The notes below the pieces were generated by a model. It was not told where the DNA came from. It worked only from the letters and a program-made list of their open reading frames with translations, and did not search any database. This document shows, in pieces, positions 63,811-64,000 of a DNA stretch of 64,000 nucleotides. This DNA is from Methanoplanus endosymbiosus (GTDB lineage: Archaea > Halobacteriota > Methanomicrobia > Methanomicrobiales > Methanomicrobiaceae). The stretch covers positions 3,099,022 to 3,163,021 of the forward strand of contig NZ_CP096115.1 in the NCBI RefSeq assembly GCF_024662215.1, read 5' to 3'. The stretch's first letter is position 1, and each line of letters opens with the position of its first letter. Both the position numbers and the translations under genes were made by a program.

Positions 63811-64000
63811 ATGTCCAGTAATACCATCAATCTCTCTGATGAAGCATTTGAAAGGTTAAACAAATGGAAAAAAGAAGATGAAAGTTATTCATCTGTAATA
63901 TTAAGAGTCCTGCCTAAGTTTCGTGATATTTCAAAAATTCTTGAGGGATCTGAATATGATCTTACTGAAGAAGAGGGGGAAAGACTTAAACAGGAAATTA
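63811..64000 (+). CDS. vapB: VapB-type antitoxin, 3' end beyond the window
   Basis: 63 codons are visible: 'TINLSDEAFERLNKWKKEDE', 'SSVILRVLPKFRD', 'LTEEEGERLKQEI'. It belongs to the same DUF217 family as the other antitoxins here and should be followed by vapC outside the window. It is truncated by the window edge, not by mutation. Confidence 0.85.
   Translation, partial: MSSNTINLSDEAFERLNKWKKEDESYSSVILRVLPKFRDISKILEGSEYDLTEEEGERLKQEI

Noticed and set aside
1..64000. tRNA or rRNA genes
   Set aside because: I scanned for T-loop and anticodon-arm patterns and found no convincing candidate; a covariance-model search would be decisive.

Overview
The window looks like part of the chromosome of a methanogenic archaeon, most likely a Methanomicrobiales member of the Methanoplanus/Methanolacinia/Methanospirillum type. 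The evidence is archaeal TATA boxes (several about 25 bases before an ATG), histidine kinases with the 'GITRHDIL' H-box and many PAS domains, a corrinoid protein beside a methylcobamide-methyltransferase-like protein, PEGA and PEF-CTERM proteins, and many VapBC/HicBA pairs. The species assignment is inference.

Layout. (1) 1-3.6 kb: cell-surface or TPR proteins and a transglutaminase-like lipoprotein. (2) 3.6-12.1 kb, minus strand: a tightly overlapping five-gene operon. Its genes encode a giant REC/PAS/GAF sensor without a kinase ATPase domain, a lone receiver, a corrinoid-binding protein, a URO-D/MtaA-like protein with altered metal ligands, and a histidine kinase with a Cys-rich DUF1638-like N-terminus. 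I read it as a candidate methyl-corrinoid sensing system. (3) 12.3-13.8 kb: an AlbA_2/Schlafen-type regulator containing an 11-bp tandem repeat. (4) 13.9-25.9 kb, minus strand: a head-to-tail array of three REC-PAS histidine kinases with near-identical 5' ends, plus the 3' relic of a fourth. The third kinase is split by a 2184-bp insertion sequence whose transposase appears to need a -1 frameshift. (5) 26-31.7 kb: UspA, a SulP transporter, a kinase with a degenerate receiver, and a PEF-CTERM exported protein.

(6) 31.7-56.7 kb is an accessory island. It holds a DUF234-type ATPase, a HerA-like ATPase and a metallopeptidase fusion. It also holds remains of a type I restriction locus (hsdS 3' piece, a large methylase-fold/specificity fusion, an hsdR-like stub) and an XRE regulator / GIY-YIG / HNH nuclease operon with a palindromic upstream element. 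A DUF488 pair and a MazG-like pyrophosphohydrolase close it. Between these lie three intact vapBC loci, one intact hicBA, a partial vapB at the right edge, and many decayed vapBC, hicBA and AbrB copies. One decayed hicB carries a 245-bp MITE whose empty site is preserved in a sister copy about 1.4 kb away.

(7) 56.8-64 kb: a secreted GH18 chitinase, a HAD acid phosphatase lipoprotein, a ThrE-type exporter, a CPA2 cation/proton antiporter and the right-edge vapB.

How it fits together: the left half is dominated by signal transduction, probably feeding receiver-only or multi-domain partners. The middle is a plastic defence/toxin-antitoxin region shaped by duplication, deletion and transposition. 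Many predicted proteins lack recognisable DNA-binding outputs, so their targets cannot be read from the sequence.
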